Shown here piece after piece: positions 17,781-25,851 of a stretch of DNA of 64,000 nt (positions are counted from its first letter, which is position 1; the number at the start of each line of letters is the position of its first letter). Source of the DNA: Verrucomicrobiales bacterium. GTDB taxonomy: Bacteria > Verrucomicrobiota > Verrucomicrobiia > Verrucomicrobiales > DEV007. The notes beneath the pieces are model-generated. The model did no database searches and was not told the origin of the DNA. It saw only the letters and a list, made by a program, of their open reading frames with translations. Made by a program: the position numbers and the translations under genes. Location: assembly GCA_016795385.1 (NCBI GenBank), contig JAEUHI010000048.1:232726-296725 (forward strand), given 5' to 3'.

Positions 17781-19207
17781 GCCGTCGGAGCGTCGAGATC
17801 AAAGATTTTACCGGGGTTCAAAAGCCCCTGGGGATCCAAGGCCTGTTTCACCTGTTTCATCAGCGTGTAACTCGCTTGATCGAACTGCCCGGCGAGGAAG
17901 GGTTTCTTCGCCAGTCCCACGCCGTGCTCGCCGGTAATCGTGCCACCCAGTTCGATGGTCTTGGAGAAAATCTCCTCCAGGGCGAGATGGACGCGCTCCA
18001 TTTCCTCGTGATCCGTCTCGTCGGTCAGGATCGTGGGATGCACGTTGCCATCGCCGAAATGACCAAAGGTCGCGATCTGCAGTCGGTGCCGTGCGGCCAC
18101 CTCCTCAACGAAGGCGACGATCTCGGCAAGGTGGCTCCGCGGCACCGTGACGTCTTCGAGAATGGTCGTCGGTCGAATCCTCGCAAGGGCGGAAAAGGCG
18201 CTGCGGCGTGCCGTGGCGAGACGCACGGCATGGGCCTCGTCGGCCGCCTTTTCGACGGAGATGGCGCCGCATTCCCGGGCGATCGATTCCATCGCCGCGG
18301 CCTCCTCCTCGACGACGGCGGGATGGCCATCGGTCTCCATCAGGACGACGGCGGCCGCGGAGGTGGGCAATCCAACCTTCGCGTAATCCTCCACACACTC
18401 ACAAGTGCGGCGATCGAGGAACTCGAGGGTGCACGGAATGATCTGACGCTCGATGATCCGCGATACGGAACGCGCCGCCGCCTCCATCGAATCGAAGGAT
18501 GCGAGCAGGGTCCGCCTCGCCTTCGGCCGTGGCACCAGCTTCAAGAGCACCTTGGTGATGATCCCCAGCGTACCCTCGGAGCCCACGAAGAGATCTTTCA
18601 TGGAATATCCGGCGACATCCTTGACGCATTTCGACCCAAGCCAGGCGACCGAACCATCGGGCAGCACCACCTCCATGCCCATCACATAGTCCCGGGTGAC
18701 ACCATATTTGAGGCCCCGCAGTCCGCCGGAGTTGTTGGCAACGTTGCCACCGATCGTCGAGATCTTCATCGATCCGGGATCCGGCGGGTAAAAGAGCCCA
18801 TGGGGAAGGGCCGCGTCGTCGATCGCCTTGGTGATCACCCCCGCCTCGGCGAGCAGGGTCAGGTTTGCCGGATCGACCTCGAGGATGCGATGGAGATGGA
18901 CGAGGGTGAGGACGATCCCGCCCTCGACAGGCACACTGCCACCGGAAAGCCCTGTGCCCGAGCCTCGCGTGACGACGGGGATCCCCTGCGAGACGGCAAA
19001 GCGCACCACCGCCGCCACCACCTCGCTCGTTCGCGGCATCACGACACAGGCGGCTCCATGTTTCAGGGCGGCCGTGCCGTCGAAGCCGTAGGGAATGAGG
19101 TCCTCCCGCTCGGTGAGGACGTTCTCCGCACCGGCCAATTCGCGGAGGCGGGCGATCGTGGACGAGGAAAGAGTGGCGACAGGCGCGGCCTTCGTGACGG
19201 GGGTCAT
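17777..19207 (-). CDS. glcD: FAD-linked glycolate/2-hydroxyacid oxidase subunit GlcD
   Basis: A 476-residue FAD-binding oxidase of the GlcD/D-lactate dehydrogenase family. The PCMH-type FAD site is seen in VVTRGSGTGLSGGSVP near residues 80-95 and GGNVANNSGGLRGLKYG near 150-170. The C-terminal FAD-oxidase cap has HFGDGNVHP near residue 390 and GEHGVGLAKKPF near 435. It converts glycolate (or another 2-hydroxyacid) to the keto acid and reduces GlcF. No glcE is next to it; many bacteria use a two-subunit form. Operon with glcF and the membrane protein gene. Confidence 0.92.
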   Translation of the reverse strand: MTPVTKAAPVATLSSSTIARLRELAGAENVLTEREDLIPYGFDGTAALKHGAACVVMPRTSEVVAAVVRFAVSQGIPVVTRGSGTGLSGGSVPVEGGIVLTLVHLHRILEVDPANLTLLAEAGVITKAIDDAALPHGLFYPPDPGSMKISTIGGNVANNSGGLRGLKYGVTRDYVMGMEVVLPDGSVAWLGSKCVKDVAGYSMKDLFVGSEGTLGIITKVLLKLVPRPKARRTLLASFDSMEAAARSVSRIIERQIIPCTLEFLDRRTCECVEDYAKVGLPTSAAAVVLMETDGHPAVVEEEAAAMESIARECGAISVEKAADEAHAVRLATARRSAFSALARIRPTTILEDVTVPRSHLAEIVAFVEEVAARHRLQIATFGHFGDGNVHPTILTDETDHEEMERVHLALEEIFSKTIELGGTITGEHGVGLAKKPFLAGQFDQASYTLMKQVKQALDPQGLLNPGKIFDLDAPTA

Positions 19208-19270
19208 GGTGACTTGGACGTAAGCCCGCGATGCCGGTTTCTCAAGGGCGGGATGAAGGGTCGAAATTCC

Positions 19271-20512
19271 TCACTTCCCTTCCAGTGCCGCGATCCGAAG
19301 AGCCACGGGCGGATGGGTGTAATTGAGAAAGACGTAGAAGGGATGGGGCGTGAGGTTGCTGAGATTGTCGCGGCTCAGTTTGCGCAGGGCGTCGGCCATC
19401 GCGCCGGCGTTGCCGGTGACCTCGGCGGCGTAGGCGTCGGCTTCATACTCGTGTTTCCGGCTCAGCCAGTTCCCGGCGATGGAAAGGATATCGTTCACCG
19501 GCGTCATGACGATACCGAAGAGAACGAGGCTGACGTAGACCGAGGTCTCCTTCACACCAAAGGCATCAAAGAGCGAACGATTGTGCATCATCAGGCCGAG
19601 CAGGAAGAACATCGCGCCCGTCGTGAGCGTGCTGAGGATGAGCGCCTTCACGATGTGCCCTTTCTTGAAATGCCCGATCTCATGAGCGAGAACACCGACC
19701 AGTTCCTCCTCCGTGTGTTTCTCGATCAGGGTGTCGAAGAGCGCGATACGCTTGTTTTTTCCGAACCCTGTAAAAAAAGCATTCGACTTGGTCGAGCGCT
19801 TTGATCCATCCATCACACTGACCTCCGTGAGCGGATAATCGCATTGTTTCGCCATCTCTTCGATCGACTGGCGGAGGCTGCCGTCGGGCAGCGGCTGGAA
19901 TTGGTTGAAGAGCGGGAGGATCCACGTGGGAGCCACGTAGGCCAGCAACAGGGAGGCAGCCGTCACCAATCCCCAGCCCCAGAGCCAGGCGAAGGGTACC
20001 GATTCGAAGATCCAGATCAGGGCCGCCAGCAAGGGCGCTCCGAGAAGGAAAGAGAGGGCCGCGCCTTTCACGAGGTCGCCGATCCAGATCCCGAGCGTGG
20101 TCCGGTTGAAGCCGAATTGCTCCTCCAGCACGAAGGTTTCGTAGTAGTCGAAGGGCAGACGGAGAATCCCCAGAGCCAGGGCGATTGCACTGATGTAGAC
20201 GATTCCCGTGAGGATCGAGCCGCCTTTGCCGACGAACTCCCGCACCTCGCCGTCGAGCCAACCAAAACCGCCGAGGCACCAGAAGGTGAACAGCACCACC
20301 AGGGAAAAGATCCCCTCGCCGATCCCCAGCACGGCCTTGGCGCGGGTGTACTCCTGCGAGCGCTCGTAGGCCTCCTGATCGATCACGCCGCGAAAGACCT
20401 CCGGGATTTCCGCTCCGAGTGATTTCAGGTTCAACAAGGTCGCGAAGAGATCGAGCTTCCAGAGCACGACAAGGGCGACGACAATGACGATGAACCAAGC
20501 GTTGATCTGCAT
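19271..20512 (-). CDS. M48 family metalloprotease, Ste24/CAAX-protease-like
   Basis: A 413-residue membrane protease. I start at MQINAWFIVIVVALV; a longer start at 20599 would place 29 unlikely basic residues ahead of the first helix. Several transmembrane helices precede the zinc site HEIGHFKKGH near residues 279-288, and a downstream EYEADAYA supplies the third ligand. This is the architecture of Ste24 proteases. In bacteria these are usually quality-control proteases rather than CAAX processors. It is the minus-strand gene next to the glc operon but has no shared spacing with it. Confidence 0.9.
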   Translation of the reverse strand: MQINAWFIVIVVALVVLWKLDLFATLLNLKSLGAEIPEVFRGVIDQEAYERSQEYTRAKAVLGIGEGIFSLVVLFTFWCLGGFGWLDGEVREFVGKGGSILTGIVYISAIALALGILRLPFDYYETFVLEEQFGFNRTTLGIWIGDLVKGAALSFLLGAPLLAALIWIFESVPFAWLWGWGLVTAASLLLAYVAPTWILPLFNQFQPLPDGSLRQSIEEMAKQCDYPLTEVSVMDGSKRSTKSNAFFTGFGKNKRIALFDTLIEKHTEEELVGVLAHEIGHFKKGHIVKALILSTLTTGAMFFLLGLMMHNRSLFDAFGVKETSVYVSLVLFGIVMTPVNDILSIAGNWLSRKHEYEADAYAAEVTGNAGAMADALRKLSRDNLSNLTPHPFYVFLNYTHPPVALRIAALEGK

Positions 20513-20576
20513 CGCCCTTGGTTTACGCCAGAGGACACGACCCGGCAAACGGAAACGGTGGGCCAAGTCCCGGGTA

Positions 20577-20939
20577 TCAGCTTCTCTCTTCGAGGCCATT
20601 ACGCGTCTCCTCCTCCCGGTGACGCCGCATCATTTCGCGCGCGTCGGCCGCCGCCGCGGCGAGCTCCTTTTCCAGCTCACGCACCCGCCGCTGGTGTTCC
20701 CGCCGCACCCGGGCCAGATCGTAAATCGCGAGGGCCAGCACCGCGGTCGCCAGCACGAACACACCGGCCCAGAAAATCGTGAAACGCGCCACACTCTCGG
20801 AAAGCCGCTCGTGATACGGGACCGCTCCCAGAAAGACCAGCACCAGCGTCAGCAAAGTCGCCACGAAGAGGAAATTCCGACGAAAGCGGAAAGAAAAGAG
20901 CGGTTTCGGCACCGGACGATCCGGCTTGGGGGATTCCAT
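20577..20939 (-). CDS. Small membrane protein with C-terminal coiled coil
   Basis: A 120-residue protein starting at MESPKPDRPVP; a start at 20975 adds 12 residues. After a Pro-rich, basic cytoplasmic tail come two hydrophobic helices (near residues 25-45 and 60-82), then a strongly charged helix from about 85 to 115 rich in Glu, Arg and Ala, likely a coiled coil. No known family is recognised. It lies 64 bases upstream of the Ste24-like gene on the same strand and may be cotranscribed with it. Function unknown. Confidence 0.65.
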   Translation of the reverse strand: MESPKPDRPVPKPLFSFRFRRNFLFVATLLTLVLVFLGAVPYHERLSESVARFTIFWAGVFVLATAVLALAIYDLARVRREHQRRVRELEKELAAAAADAREMMRRHREEETRNGLEERS

Positions 20940-21029
20940 CCCCACGAGAGAACCATATCCGCGAGCCCCTGCCAATCCGCTTCTGACAATTTCCGCGCAG
21001 CCTTTTCCGGATTCGAACGAAATTCCTTC

Positions 21030-21061
21030 TTGAACTTCCTTTTATTGCTATATAGTTATAT
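21030..21061 (+). promoter_or_regulatory. Putative sqr promoter in an AT-rich patch
   Basis: TTGAAC at 21030-21035 resembles a -35 element. The AT palindrome ATATA-GT-TATAT (21050-21061) overlaps the best -10 candidates, TATAGT (21051) with 15-base spacing or TAGTTA (21053) with 17. The tract contrasts sharply with the GC-rich surroundings and sits just upstream of the sqr ATG at 21078. The palindrome could also be an operator. Confidence 0.45.
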
Positions 21062-21077
21062 TTCAAACTCCGCCAGT

Positions 21078-22310
21078 ATGCGTGATCTCCTCATCCTCGG
21101 AGCCGGAACGGCTGGAACCATGATGGCCAACCACCTTCGGCGTCGCCTCCCCCGCGCCGAATGGCGGTTGCGCCTCGTGGACCGGTCGGAGAAACATCTC
21201 TACCAGCCGGGGTTGCTCTTTCTTCCCTTTGGCGACTACACGGAATCCCAGATCCTCCGCAACACCCGCGATTTCGTTCCTGATGGAGTGGATTTCATCC
21301 ACGCCGAGATCGGCGAGATCCGGCCGCAGGATCACGAAGTGGCCCTCACGAACGGAAACGTCCTCGCCTACGAGGTGCTCATCATCGCGACCGGCTGCCG
21401 CACCGCGCCCGAGGAGACCGAGGGCATGCTGGGACCGAAGTGGCGGGTGAACATCCACGATTTCTACACCCTCGACGGCGCCCGGGCGCTGCGGGAGAAA
21501 CTGGCCTCTTTCCCGGGAGGGCGCGTCGTCGTCCATGTGAACGAGATGCCGGTGAAATGTCCCGTCGCTCCGCTGGAGTTCACCTTTCTCGCCGACTCCT
21601 ACTTCAAGAAGCGCGGCATCCGCGACCGGGTCACCCTCACCTACGTCACCCCGCTCTCGGGTGCCTTTACCAAACCGAAGGCCTCGAAAAAGCTCGGCCA
21701 TCTCCTCGGCGACAAGGGGATCGAACTCGTCACCGACTTCGTCGCCGAGCGCGTCGATCAGGAAAACGACAAACTCGTCTGCTACGACGGACGAGAGGTG
21801 CCCTATGATCTCCTCGTCACCACGCCCACGAACATGGGTGACGAGGCCGTGCGCCGCTCCGGCCTGGGCGATGACCTCGATTTCATCGCCACTCATAAAC
21901 ACACGTTGCAATCGATCGAGCACCCCGATGTTTTTGTCCTCGGCGATGCCACCAATCTGCCCGCCTCAAAGGCCGGATCGGTCGCGCATTTCGAGAGCGA
22001 GACACTCGCCGACAACATCCTCCGCCACATCCACGGCGAAGCGCTGAAGGAGGAATTCGACGGTCATTCGAATTGCTTCATCGAATCGGGTGATGGCAAG
22101 GCCCTCCTCATCGATTTCAACTACGAGCACGAGCCGCATGAAGGCCGCTTTCCCTTCGCCTTCGGCCCGATGAAGCTGCTGGAAGAAAGCCGCCTCAACC
22201 ACCTCGGCAAACTCGCCTTCCGCCACGTCTATTGGAATCTCCTTCTCAAGGCGCGCCCCCTCCCGGGGATAAGCCGCCGGAAAAAGGCCCCACCCGCGGC
22301 CGCGAAATAA
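21078..22310 (+). CDS. sqr: Sulfide:quinone oxidoreductase-like FAD protein
   Basis: A 410-residue FAD-binding protein. The dinucleotide motif GAGTAGTMMA sits near residues 8-17, a second flavin site GDATNLPASKAG near 289-300. Cys107, Cys161 (in VKCPVAPLEF) and Cys333 occur at roughly the positions of the three cysteines of sulfide:quinone oxidoreductases. The enzyme would oxidise sulfide to polysulfide or sulfane sulfur at the membrane and reduce quinone. A C-terminal amphipathic tail fits membrane attachment. tusE and dsrE2 follow at 22 and 25 bases, so the sulfur is probably handed to these carriers. A broader SQR-like oxidoreductase cannot be ruled out. Confidence 0.88.
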   Translation: MRDLLILGAGTAGTMMANHLRRRLPRAEWRLRLVDRSEKHLYQPGLLFLPFGDYTESQILRNTRDFVPDGVDFIHAEIGEIRPQDHEVALTNGNVLAYEVLIIATGCRTAPEETEGMLGPKWRVNIHDFYTLDGARALREKLASFPGGRVVVHVNEMPVKCPVAPLEFTFLADSYFKKRGIRDRVTLTYVTPLSGAFTKPKASKKLGHLLGDKGIELVTDFVAERVDQENDKLVCYDGREVPYDLLVTTPTNMGDEAVRRSGLGDDLDFIATHKHTLQSIEHPDVFVLGDATNLPASKAGSVAHFESETLADNILRHIHGEALKEEFDGHSNCFIESGDGKALLIDFNYEHEPHEGRFPFAFGPMKLLEESRLNHLGKLAFRHVYWNLLLKARPLPGISRRKKAPPAAAK

Positions 22311-22331
22311 TCCGCCATCCCCCATCCTACC

Positions 22332-22643
22332 ATGACCAAAAATCTCGCCGGAACCGACCTCAATGTGAATGAAGAGGGTTACCTCACCGACATGACCCAG
22401 TGGACCGAAGCCGTCGCCGAGGCGATCGCCGCCGAAGAAGGCGTCGGGCCTCTTGCCGAAGGCCACTGGAAAGTGATCCGCTACCTGCGCGAGCAGCAGG
22501 CCAAGGGCGCCGCCCTCACCATCCGCGGCATGGGGAAAAGCGGCGTCGTCACGACCAAGGAGCTCTACGATCTTTTCCCCGGCGGACCGTTGAAGAAGTC
22601 CTCGAAGATCGCCGGCATCCCGAAGCCGGTAGGCTGCATCTGA
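22332..22643 (+). CDS. tusE: TusE/DsrC family sulfur-carrier protein, single C-terminal cysteine
   Basis: A 103-residue protein matching the TusE/DsrC family across its length, with the flexible C-terminal arm KIAGIPKPVGCI. The penultimate Cys102 is the sulfur-carrying residue. At the position of the second arm cysteine of DsrC (before K-I-A-G) this protein has Ser91, so it is the single-cysteine form. Together with sqr and dsrE2 it suggests a sulfur relay that receives sulfane sulfur from sulfide oxidation. No dsrAB genes are present, so a role as a dissimilatory reductase partner is unlikely. Tight operon spacing on both sides. Confidence 0.9.
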   Translation: MTKNLAGTDLNVNEEGYLTDMTQWTEAVAEAIAAEEGVGPLAEGHWKVIRYLREQQAKGAALTIRGMGKSGVVTTKELYDLFPGGPLKKSSKIAGIPKPVGCI

Positions 22644-22667
22644 TCCCCCTCTTTTTTCCTCCCTGAC

Positions 22668-23189
22668 ATGAGCAATCCCGAGCAACCCGTGAAGAAAATC
22701 TGCCTCATCGTGAGCCGTGGCTCGCTCGATGGCGTCTATCCCGCCCTCATCATGGCCAATGGCGCGCGCATGGAGGGCATCGAGGCTTCCGTCTTCTTCA
22801 CCTTCTTCGGCTTGAACGCCCTCGTCGACAAAACCCTCGATCACCTGAAGGTATCGACCGTCGGCAATTCCGCCCTGAACATGGCCATGCCCATGCTCGG
22901 CCTGCCCATGACGATGCCCTTCCCCACCTGGATGGGCGCCATCCCCGGAGTCAGCGCCTTCGCGACCCATCTCATGAACAAGGAGATGGACAAACTCGAC
23001 ATTCCACCCGTCCGCGAGTTCCTCGAACTCATTTCCGACTCGGGCGGCAAGCTCTACGCCTGCAAGCTCGCCATGGACATGTTCAAATTGAAGCGCGAGG
23101 ACCTCAGCGACCGCGTCGACGGAGTCCTCACCGTCGGGCAGTTCTACGAAGAGGCAGCGGGCGAGGGTTCGCACATTCTCTTTACCTGA
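22668..23189 (+). CDS. DsrE2-like sulfur transfer protein
   Basis: A 173-residue protein of the DsrE/DsrF/DrsH-like superfamily (DsrE2 type). Cys12 (KKICLIVS) and the conserved Cys132 (YACKLAMDMF) are the likely sulfur-carrying residues. A hydrophobic Met-rich stretch near residues 70-95 (MAMPMLGLPMTMPFP) may associate with the membrane, as DsrE2 proteins do. It starts 24 bases after tusE and completes the sqr-tusE-dsrE2 operon. The role, moving persulfide sulfur from Sqr to TusE, is known of related proteins and inferred here. Confidence 0.85.
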   Translation: MSNPEQPVKKICLIVSRGSLDGVYPALIMANGARMEGIEASVFFTFFGLNALVDKTLDHLKVSTVGNSALNMAMPMLGLPMTMPFPTWMGAIPGVSAFATHLMNKEMDKLDIPPVREFLELISDSGGKLYACKLAMDMFKLKREDLSDRVDGVLTVGQFYEEAAGEGSHILFT

Positions 23190-23201
23190 GGGAAGATCCC
23201 T

Positions 23202-24836
23202 TCACCGGCTGAAGAGCACCTTCGCCAGATCCACTTTCGTGGCATCGCTCGATGAAGTCGAGAGCAGCGAAAGTTTCTTCCGCACTTTCGGCGAGAGCGG
23301 CTTCAGATCGATCCGCACCACGTCGAAGTCCCCGGGCTCCAGAGCCGTGGAGCGGAATCGTCCCCGCGTCACCTCCGTCGTCCGGTTGCCGTCGGCCGTG
23401 TAAGCCACCTTGAGCGCGCGGTTCCCGGCGGTGCCTCGCAGCCGGATGCGGTCGTCGCCTTCGCTGTCGTTCTGCAGCCCCAGATAGACCCGCACGCCTT
23501 TGCCGCCGCGCGACACCACCTTCAGGCTCTGTCCCGCACCGGTGAGGTTGTAAAGATTGTCCCCTCTCGCCGCCGCCACCGAAGGTTTCGCCGCGACCAA
23601 GGCATCGGGCTGGTAAACGATCGCCGGACGGATCGCGAAACGAGCCGAGCGGAGCGGAGCGGTCCCGTCCCAGAAGGCGAGCCGCACCGGAAACGCTTCG
23701 GGATCCGCCGCATCCACCGCCGGACCGATCCCGGTGATGCGGAACGAATGGATGAGATTTCCGCCTCCCGCATGATGATCTCGGAAGCTGAAAAAGACCC
23801 CTTCATCGACTTCGGCACTCGTTCCATCAAACCAGATCGTGAATTTTCCATCCACCGTATCCAGGCCCACCGGCAACTCCACCGCGCTGAAGTAGCTCCC
23901 GTCGAGGGTGCGGTAGCCGTATTCCTCCACCATGGGCGGATCGAACCAGCGGCCCAATTCGTCCAGATCGTCCGGCTCGAAGTAATAGTCGCCATCCCGC
24001 TCGACCAACTGCGCGTTCCCCGGCAGCTTCACCTCGGCGGGATCCTGGGTCACCCCCGAACGATCCCCCACATAACCGCCACCATTCGCCGAAAAGACGG
24101 CAGCATCAGTGATCTGGCCGGTCGGATAGAGCGCCTGCCAACGGGCGTAGGCCTCGGGATCCTCGTCGAAACCACCGATCGTGATCGGCAGCCGGAAAGG
24201 CCCGGCCCCGCCGAGGATCGCGGCCACCTCCTCGAAAAGCGGATCCTCCGTCCCGGTGACGGGTCCGGTGGTGGCATCATTGTTCACGAAATAGAAAGTG
24301 CCGTATCCCGACCATCCCAGCGCCGGATTCATCTCCAGTTTCAGTTCCGTGATGTATCCCTCGACCGCGCGGGAGAGATCGCGGGTTCCCTCCGGGTCGA
24401 TCCCTCCGACATAAAACGCCGCCGCGATGGAGGGCGCGCCGCCCGCCGGGACGTAGGTCATCCGTGCCGTACCGGCGGCAGGATCGTTCGAGAAACTGGC
24501 CGGATCGAGAACAAAAGCGGGTGGGTTGCTCGTATCCGCCGAGCCAAAATCAAAGGTGACGGTCGGCTCCGCGTATCCCTGGGCCTCGCCGTAGTTCGCC
24601 TCGAGCCACGCCGTCGTCAGGGGGAAATCCCCTTCCGCCGTGCCCGTGATCTCCCCGTAGGCCGCCCAGACTTTTTGCGGCACCGGATCTCCGTCGAGGT
24701 CGAGAAAGACGGGCTCCGTCGAGAAGTCGCCCGTCACCAGCCACCATTCAAAGACAAAGACGTCGGCGCGCAGCAGAGAGAGCGGGGGCAGCCAGAGTGC
24801 AACCACAGCGAAGAGAAGGCGTTGTATTCGTTTCAT
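23202..24836 (-). CDS. Secreted protein with verrucomicrobial C-terminal beta domain
   Basis: A 544-residue exported protein with a signal peptide (MKRIQRLLFAVVALW). I recognise no enzyme domain. The central part is beta-rich and low in Lys. The last 150 residues contain a pattern I associate with many secreted proteins of this phylum: a L-Y-N-L-T-G-A-G-Q strand, then L-Q-N-D-S-E-G-D-D and a run of alternating strands ending in S-S-S-D-A-T-K-V-D. It converges on dsrE2 with only 12 bases between the stops. A short hairpin abuts its ATG (24837-24862). Function unknown; a cell-surface or matrix protein is possible. Confidence 0.7.
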   Translation of the reverse strand: MKRIQRLLFAVVALWLPPLSLLRADVFVFEWWLVTGDFSTEPVFLDLDGDPVPQKVWAAYGEITGTAEGDFPLTTAWLEANYGEAQGYAEPTVTFDFGSADTSNPPAFVLDPASFSNDPAAGTARMTYVPAGGAPSIAAAFYVGGIDPEGTRDLSRAVEGYITELKLEMNPALGWSGYGTFYFVNNDATTGPVTGTEDPLFEEVAAILGGAGPFRLPITIGGFDEDPEAYARWQALYPTGQITDAAVFSANGGGYVGDRSGVTQDPAEVKLPGNAQLVERDGDYYFEPDDLDELGRWFDPPMVEEYGYRTLDGSYFSAVELPVGLDTVDGKFTIWFDGTSAEVDEGVFFSFRDHHAGGGNLIHSFRITGIGPAVDAADPEAFPVRLAFWDGTAPLRSARFAIRPAIVYQPDALVAAKPSVAAARGDNLYNLTGAGQSLKVVSRGGKGVRVYLGLQNDSEGDDRIRLRGTAGNRALKVAYTADGNRTTEVTRGRFRSTALEPGDFDVVRIDLKPLSPKVRKKLSLLSTSSSDATKVDLAKVLFSR

Positions 24837-24862
24837 GGTAGTGGGGGCTTCTCCACCCTACC
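24837..24862 (-). promoter_or_regulatory. Hairpin directly before the start codon of the 23202-24836 gene
   Basis: On the plus strand GGTAG (24837-24841) and TGG (24842-24844) pair with CCA (24853-24855) and CTACC (24858-24862), with a 2-base bulge and an 8-base loop. In the transcript the stem ends on the base next to the ATG (24836-24834). It may control translation initiation. Confidence 0.4.
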
Positions 24863-24965
24863 CGGCCCATTCATGGCCCGCGCTGCATCACTTGCCCGAA
24901 TGCCTGCACCACTTGTCCGTCGAAAAAGCGGTTCTCAACGCGGGTTTTTCCGATACACTCCTCCC

Positions 24966-25847
24966 ATGCCCCAAGCCCGACTGAAGGTCCTCAAGACCTA
25001 CAAGCTCTACATCGGCGGAAAATTCCCCCGCACCGAGAGCGGACGCACCATGACTGCACGACACGCCACCACCGGCGGGCATCTCGCCCACTACTGCCAC
25101 GCCTCGCGCAAGGATCTCCGCGATGCCATCGTCGCCGCCCGCGCCGCCCTGCCCGGCTGGAGTGCGACCACCGCCTACCTCCGCGGGCAGATCCTCTACC
25201 GCGCCGCCGAGATGATCGAGGGGCGTGCCGCCAGTTTCGCCGCCGAGATCTCCGATGTCACCGGTGCCAGCGCCGCCGCCGCGCGGCGCGAAGTCGAGGC
25301 CTCGGTCGATCGGCTCGTCCACCACGCCGGTTGGACCGACAAGCTGGGATCGGTCTTTGGGTCGGTGAATCCGGTCGCCTCGCCCCATTTCAATTTCACC
25401 GCTCCCGAGCCTACCGGCGTCGTCGGCATCTTCGCCCCGGATGAACCCTCTTTGCTCGGGCTCGTGACCCTCTTGAGTCGTGTGGTTTTGTCAGGCAACA
25501 CCTGCGTCACCCTCGCTTCGGAGACGGCTCCCCTCCCCGCCCTCTCCCTCGCCGAGGCGCTTGCCACGAGTGATCTCCCGGGCGGGGTCATCAATCTCCT
25601 CACCGGGAAACGCGCCGAACTCGCCCCCTGGCTCGCGAGCCATCTCGACGTGAACGGCGTGATCGACGGATCGGGTGATGCGGAAATCTTCCGGATCCTG
25701 CAAGGCGGTGCCGCCGACAATCTCAAACGGGTCCACGATCATTCCCTGCCCACCCCGGAAGATTGGTTCAAGGAAGAAGCGAAGGACCCCTACCGCATCC
25801 TCGACACGATCGAGTTCAAGACCGCCTGGCACCCCATGGGAGTCTGA
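24966..25847 (+). CDS. Truncated aldehyde dehydrogenase family protein lacking catalytic residues
   Basis: A 293-residue protein matching only the N-terminal, NAD-binding half of the aldehyde dehydrogenase fold (YKLYIGGKFPRTESGRT start, helix with AARAALPGW, then GVVGIFAPDEPSL). It ends just after N-L-K-R-V, where a normal enzyme would continue to the catalytic Glu and Cys, both missing. A similar short form accompanies deoC in Actinobacteria as remembered. Here it sits 4 bases upstream of deoB, so a role in deoxyribose metabolism, as a partner or regulatory subunit rather than an enzyme, is plausible. A degraded gene is possible, but the intact frame and operon position argue against it. Confidence 0.8.
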   Translation: MPQARLKVLKTYKLYIGGKFPRTESGRTMTARHATTGGHLAHYCHASRKDLRDAIVAARAALPGWSATTAYLRGQILYRAAEMIEGRAASFAAEISDVTGASAAAARREVEASVDRLVHHAGWTDKLGSVFGSVNPVASPHFNFTAPEPTGVVGIFAPDEPSLLGLVTLLSRVVLSGNTCVTLASETAPLPALSLAEALATSDLPGGVINLLTGKRAELAPWLASHLDVNGVIDGSGDAEIFRILQGGAADNLKRVHDHSLPTPEDWFKEEAKDPYRILDTIEFKTAWHPMGV

Positions 25848-25851
25848 CGAG

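Noticed and set aside
17876..19804. Plus-strand open frame of 642 codons opposite glcD
   Set aside because: Shadow of glcD, whose FAD motifs and operon position are clear.
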